The position numbers and the translations under genes are program-made. The notes beneath the pieces were generated by a model, which did no database searches, was not told where the DNA came from, and saw only the letters and a program-made list of their open reading frames with translations. A stretch of DNA of 64,000 nucleotides, taken from Apteryx mantelli (taxonomy: Eukaryota; Chordata; Aves; Apterygiformes; Apterygidae). Location: positions 163,491,962 to 163,555,961 of the forward strand of contig NC_089978.1 in NCBI RefSeq assembly GCF_036417845.1, written 5' to 3'. Shown here piece after piece: positions 61,141-64,000 of this stretch (position 1 is the stretch's first letter; each line of letters begins with the position of its first letter).

Positions 61141-62109
61141 GAAGGGTTTCCGTGGCATGGTGCTTTTTCTGTTTTAAGCCATTGTTTTCTTTCTCTCAGA
61201 ACTTCAAGCAGGCAAACTGTTAAACCAGAGTCTGGGGTTCCCAAAGAGCCACTCTTACAAGAGCATTTGCTGGTGTAAGACTAAGCAGCTTGCTTTGGGG
61301 ACAAGGGTTGGGGAAGGATGAGGAAGGAAGACAGGGTATGCCCCCCCACCCATTTGTGTTAAATGTGTGCTTTCATACTGAGGAAGTTTCTCCTGTTTTT
61401 CCTCTGAATAGCTCTGCACAAACTCACTCAAGGCTTTGAAAATCATCAGCCCCACCATCTGTGAGATCCATGAATCTAGTGTGTATGACTTACCAGTGGC
61501 ATTAAGACAAAAGGAAGGTAGGCAACACTAGCTTTTTTAAATTATTTTTTACTCAGATGGAATGTGAAACGCTGTCGAGAGCCTGCCACCCTCAGACACC
61601 CATGTATTGTAAGGCACGCACACACATAAAAAAGCCCAGCATATCTTGCCAAAATTCTGCATGCTATTACTTAAAAAAAAAAAAAAAAAATCTGTTGAAG
61701 TATTAGCTACTGCTTGAATAATTTAGTCTTGCTGTCTTCTCCAAGAAAAGTACACTCCACTCCCAACAGACAGAGTTACTATGGTCTCCAAGAGCATATG
61801 GAGCTGATACGAAGATAGAGATCCTTGTTAGAGGAAGAGGGGAGCCACTTCAGCAGGGAGAAAGCAGGCCACAGGATCATGTTTGTTGAAGCTAAATTTT
61901 TACAATCACAAAACAAAGAATTTGTCTCCTGGGGCAGTGACTTACATTGCTGGGTTCTCTATCTAGGATCAGGAGTGTTTTAGCAGTGATACTTCACCTG
62001 CCCCTGCAGGAAAGGCAAACGCATGACAGAGGAAGCGACTGTTGGTTTATGAACAGGTTAGCATTTTTAACAGTTACTCTGGGCACAATCATTTGGATTA
62101 CTACAAGCA

Positions 62110-62220
62110 TTACCACATTGGATCAGGCCACTATTCCTGTAGCTTAGAATCCTGTCACCAAGAGATGCCAGCACCAGATCTCCAGAGAAAATTGCAAGGA
62201 AAACCACTAAATGGAAGTAA
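62110..62220 (-). mobile_element. CR1/L3-like relic, antisense
   Basis: TTGGATCAGGCCACTATTCC then TAGAATCCTGTCACCAAGAG and ATGCCAGCACCAGATCTCC parallels the sauropsid CR1 phrase 'ctggatcagaccaatggtccatctagcccagtatcctgtctccgacagtggccagtgccagatgc'. Confidence 0.5.
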
Positions 62221-62289
62221 TAAGACTTCCTAAATCCAAGCAACCAAGCACACATGCATCCTCTGTCTCTCATTCAGTCAGGACCTAAC

Positions 62290-62310
62290 TGACACTGATC
62301 GTCAGTGTCA
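62290..62310. repeat. Perfect 9-bp hairpin
   Basis: TGACACTGA, loop TCG, TCAGTGTCA: the arms are exact reverse complements. It sits between two CR1-like relics. Confidence 0.8.
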
Positions 62311-62394
62311 AAATCTGGCATGGTTTATTTACGTGCTAAAATATCCATAACTGTGATTCTTAACGCTAACAAAAACTGAAAGAATTCATTCATT

Positions 62395-63110
62395 TTAAAA
62401 CAACAGGGACCATTCAGGATTATGTAGTCTAACCATCTTCTGCATAAAAACCACTACTAACTGAGCTAAAACATGTTTACCAAAAATATAAATATCTTGA
62501 TTTTGTAAAGCAGCCATCATATCATTAATTGAGCTGTACCAACAGCTGACTGTGGTGTTAAAGAAACAAAAAACGAAAAAAACCCAAACCCAAAGATCTC
62601 TATTGCCTTATGCCTTATCTGGCTTTTATCTACTTTTGGATTTGAATTAAGTGTATCTTTTATATATTTACATTCCTTGACTTCTTTACTATGACAAGCC
62701 TACTCTTTACATAGGTACTTAATGACCACAAACAAGTAACTGCCTCAGCTACAGTCTGAGAAATAAAATTGGTCTTATTGAGTTTTACAGTAGGCAAGTT
62801 TTTCAGACATAGGTTTAAATCTTACAGCTTTTGGGCTGAAGTCTGATTTATCAGCATTCTTTTTTAAAAAGCATGGCTGCTACAAATCAGGGAAGTATTC
62901 CAGTACCAGTCTGACCATGTTATATATCAGAGGTCATAACATATATTTATTTATTTTTACAAATGCTTCCTTGCTTCTACATTGGAAGTTTGCATTTGTT
63001 CTCTGACTTCAAGCTCAGGTGACTATCTAGCATCCTCTCCAATTCTCTGAGTAATTGCTTTCAAAAGGTATGAATAACCTTCCTTGGATAAATGTCTATG
63101 TCTTTAAGTA
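62395..63110 (-). mobile_element. Long CR1-like relic, antisense
   Basis: AGGGACCATTCAGGATTATG then TAGTCTAACCATCTTCTGCA matches the CR1 phrase 'gatcatctagtctgacctcctgcataac'. Further on, GTATTCCAGTACCAGTCTGA and CCATGTTATA match a 'ccagtgctggtctcaccagtg'-type region. The whole stretch is consistent with one old antisense copy, but its divergence is large. Confidence 0.45.
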
Positions 63111-63234
63111 TTTACATTTCATATATTCATTAATAAATCTGAGCTTTAGACCTTGAAATAAATGTCTAAACTATTAAGAATGATGTGATTTCTTGCACCT
63201 TCCTCTGGAGTATCTAGCACTGGACACTGTCAGA

Positions 63235-63310
63235 AAATAAGCCGAACTGAATGGTGCTCAGGTCTGATCCAGCATGGCAATTCCAGTAAGCTTTTTTTAT
63301 TCTATGTTCC
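63235..63310 (+). mobile_element. CR1-like 3' end, sense
   Basis: GTGCTCAGGTCTGATCCAGC then ATGGCAATTCCAGTAAG and TTCTATGTTCC resembles the CR1 3' end 'tggtctgatccagtatggcaattcttatgttc'. It is opposite in direction to the preceding relic. Confidence 0.45.
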
Positions 63311-64000
63311 TTGTTTTTTGAATTCTGCTAAGCTCTTAAATTCAGTGATAAGACAAAAACATTTTGATTTTGAAAAACCAATTCTTTCTACCAGTTTTGA
63401 GTTAACCTGTAGCATTCTTTACTGTCTTCTTCCTCATTATTCACTATATCTTGATCATTCATGTACTGATGACTGATCTTATGGTGTCATCCTTCCACTG
63501 GCCAGGGAAAAAGCTACTGATGCAGGATAAGGTGTCAGGAATATATACCTGCCCCTGACTCCGTGGAGGTCAACAGTACCCACATGTAGTTGTTGTGACT
63601 GTCCTACAGGTTACTGCAACATAGGACTGAATAGCACATTTTACATTATTCCATGAGGAAACAAACACTCTCTACAAAATATCATGTAGCAATTCAGACT
63701 ATGATGACAATAAACAACAGAATTAGTTAACTACATCCCAATGCTTGGGATTAGGACAGTTCTGGGCCTTTTGTGAATGTGCCTGCTGTCCTCCAAATAT
63801 CTACCGGATAATACACTGCCAATAAAGATGGATGAAATCGGTCAGCAGGGTCAGGCAAACCCAACGTAATGCAAGTAAATACAGTCATGAGACAGTATTT
63901 GGAAGGGATAATCACTGGAGCCTGGCCCATACTCCAAATGGAAATAAATCCTTTACACAGGACTCAGGCTGGATTTATATCAAACACAGGCCTAGAATTT

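Larger units (their letters stand above)
60257..64000 (-). other. RBFOX2: RBFOX2 intron upstream of the 40-nt exon (partial)
   Basis: At least 3744 nt of intron run to the right window edge without reaching the next coding exon, which should encode the AIPAYPG region. The intron carries GCATG motifs near the exon, a MIR-like relic (61010-61140), CR1 relics (62110-63310), an A run (61673-61690) and a short perfect hairpin (62290-62310). Confidence 0.85.

Overview
This is a 64 kb piece of a vertebrate nuclear genome, almost certainly from a bird. It has split genes with GT-AG introns, long non-coding stretches, and old CR1 LINE and MIR-type SINE relics. The decoded myoglobin carries the avian-style stretches [12 protein letters not shown] and [20 protein letters not shown]. 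The species cannot be fixed from sequence alone. The many surviving old relics would fit a slowly evolving lineage.

Layout. Positions 1-12335 hold no gene I can support; they lie beyond the 3' end of myoglobin. Myoglobin (MB) occupies about 12340-18710 on the minus strand and is complete: three coding exons of 95, 223 and 147 bases joined in frame to 154 codons, a TATA-box promoter and a good poly(A) site. From about 18740 to 43960 lies a 25 kb intergenic stretch with no supported gene. It contains repeat relics, microsatellites and possible regulatory DNA. From about 43970 to the right edge is the 3' part of RBFOX2, also on the minus strand: a 3' UTR of about 6.3 kb, the terminal coding exon, a 73-nt exon, an 89-nt exon, a 40-nt cassette-type exon, and part of the next intron. 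The RRM and the 5' end of RBFOX2 lie beyond position 64000.

The two genes are neighbours but functionally separate: MB binds oxygen in muscle, and RBFOX2 is an RNA-binding splicing regulator. The MB-RBFOX2 order and shared strand match human chromosome 22, but the APOL genes found between them there are not seen here.

The most interesting signal is the RBFOX2 tail. The 89-nt, 73-nt and terminal exons are open in two frames. With the 40-nt exon included they encode the familiar Ala/Tyr-rich tail ending SRFAPY. With it skipped they encode an unrelated Gln/Leu/Pro-rich tail ending at a second stop 10 nt further on. The introns around these exons carry clusters of GCATG, the binding motif of the RBFOX proteins themselves, which suggests feedback control of tail choice. 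Frame-shifted RBFOX isoforms are known in mammals, so the principle is not new. The dual-frame conservation and the motif layout are what I read directly here.
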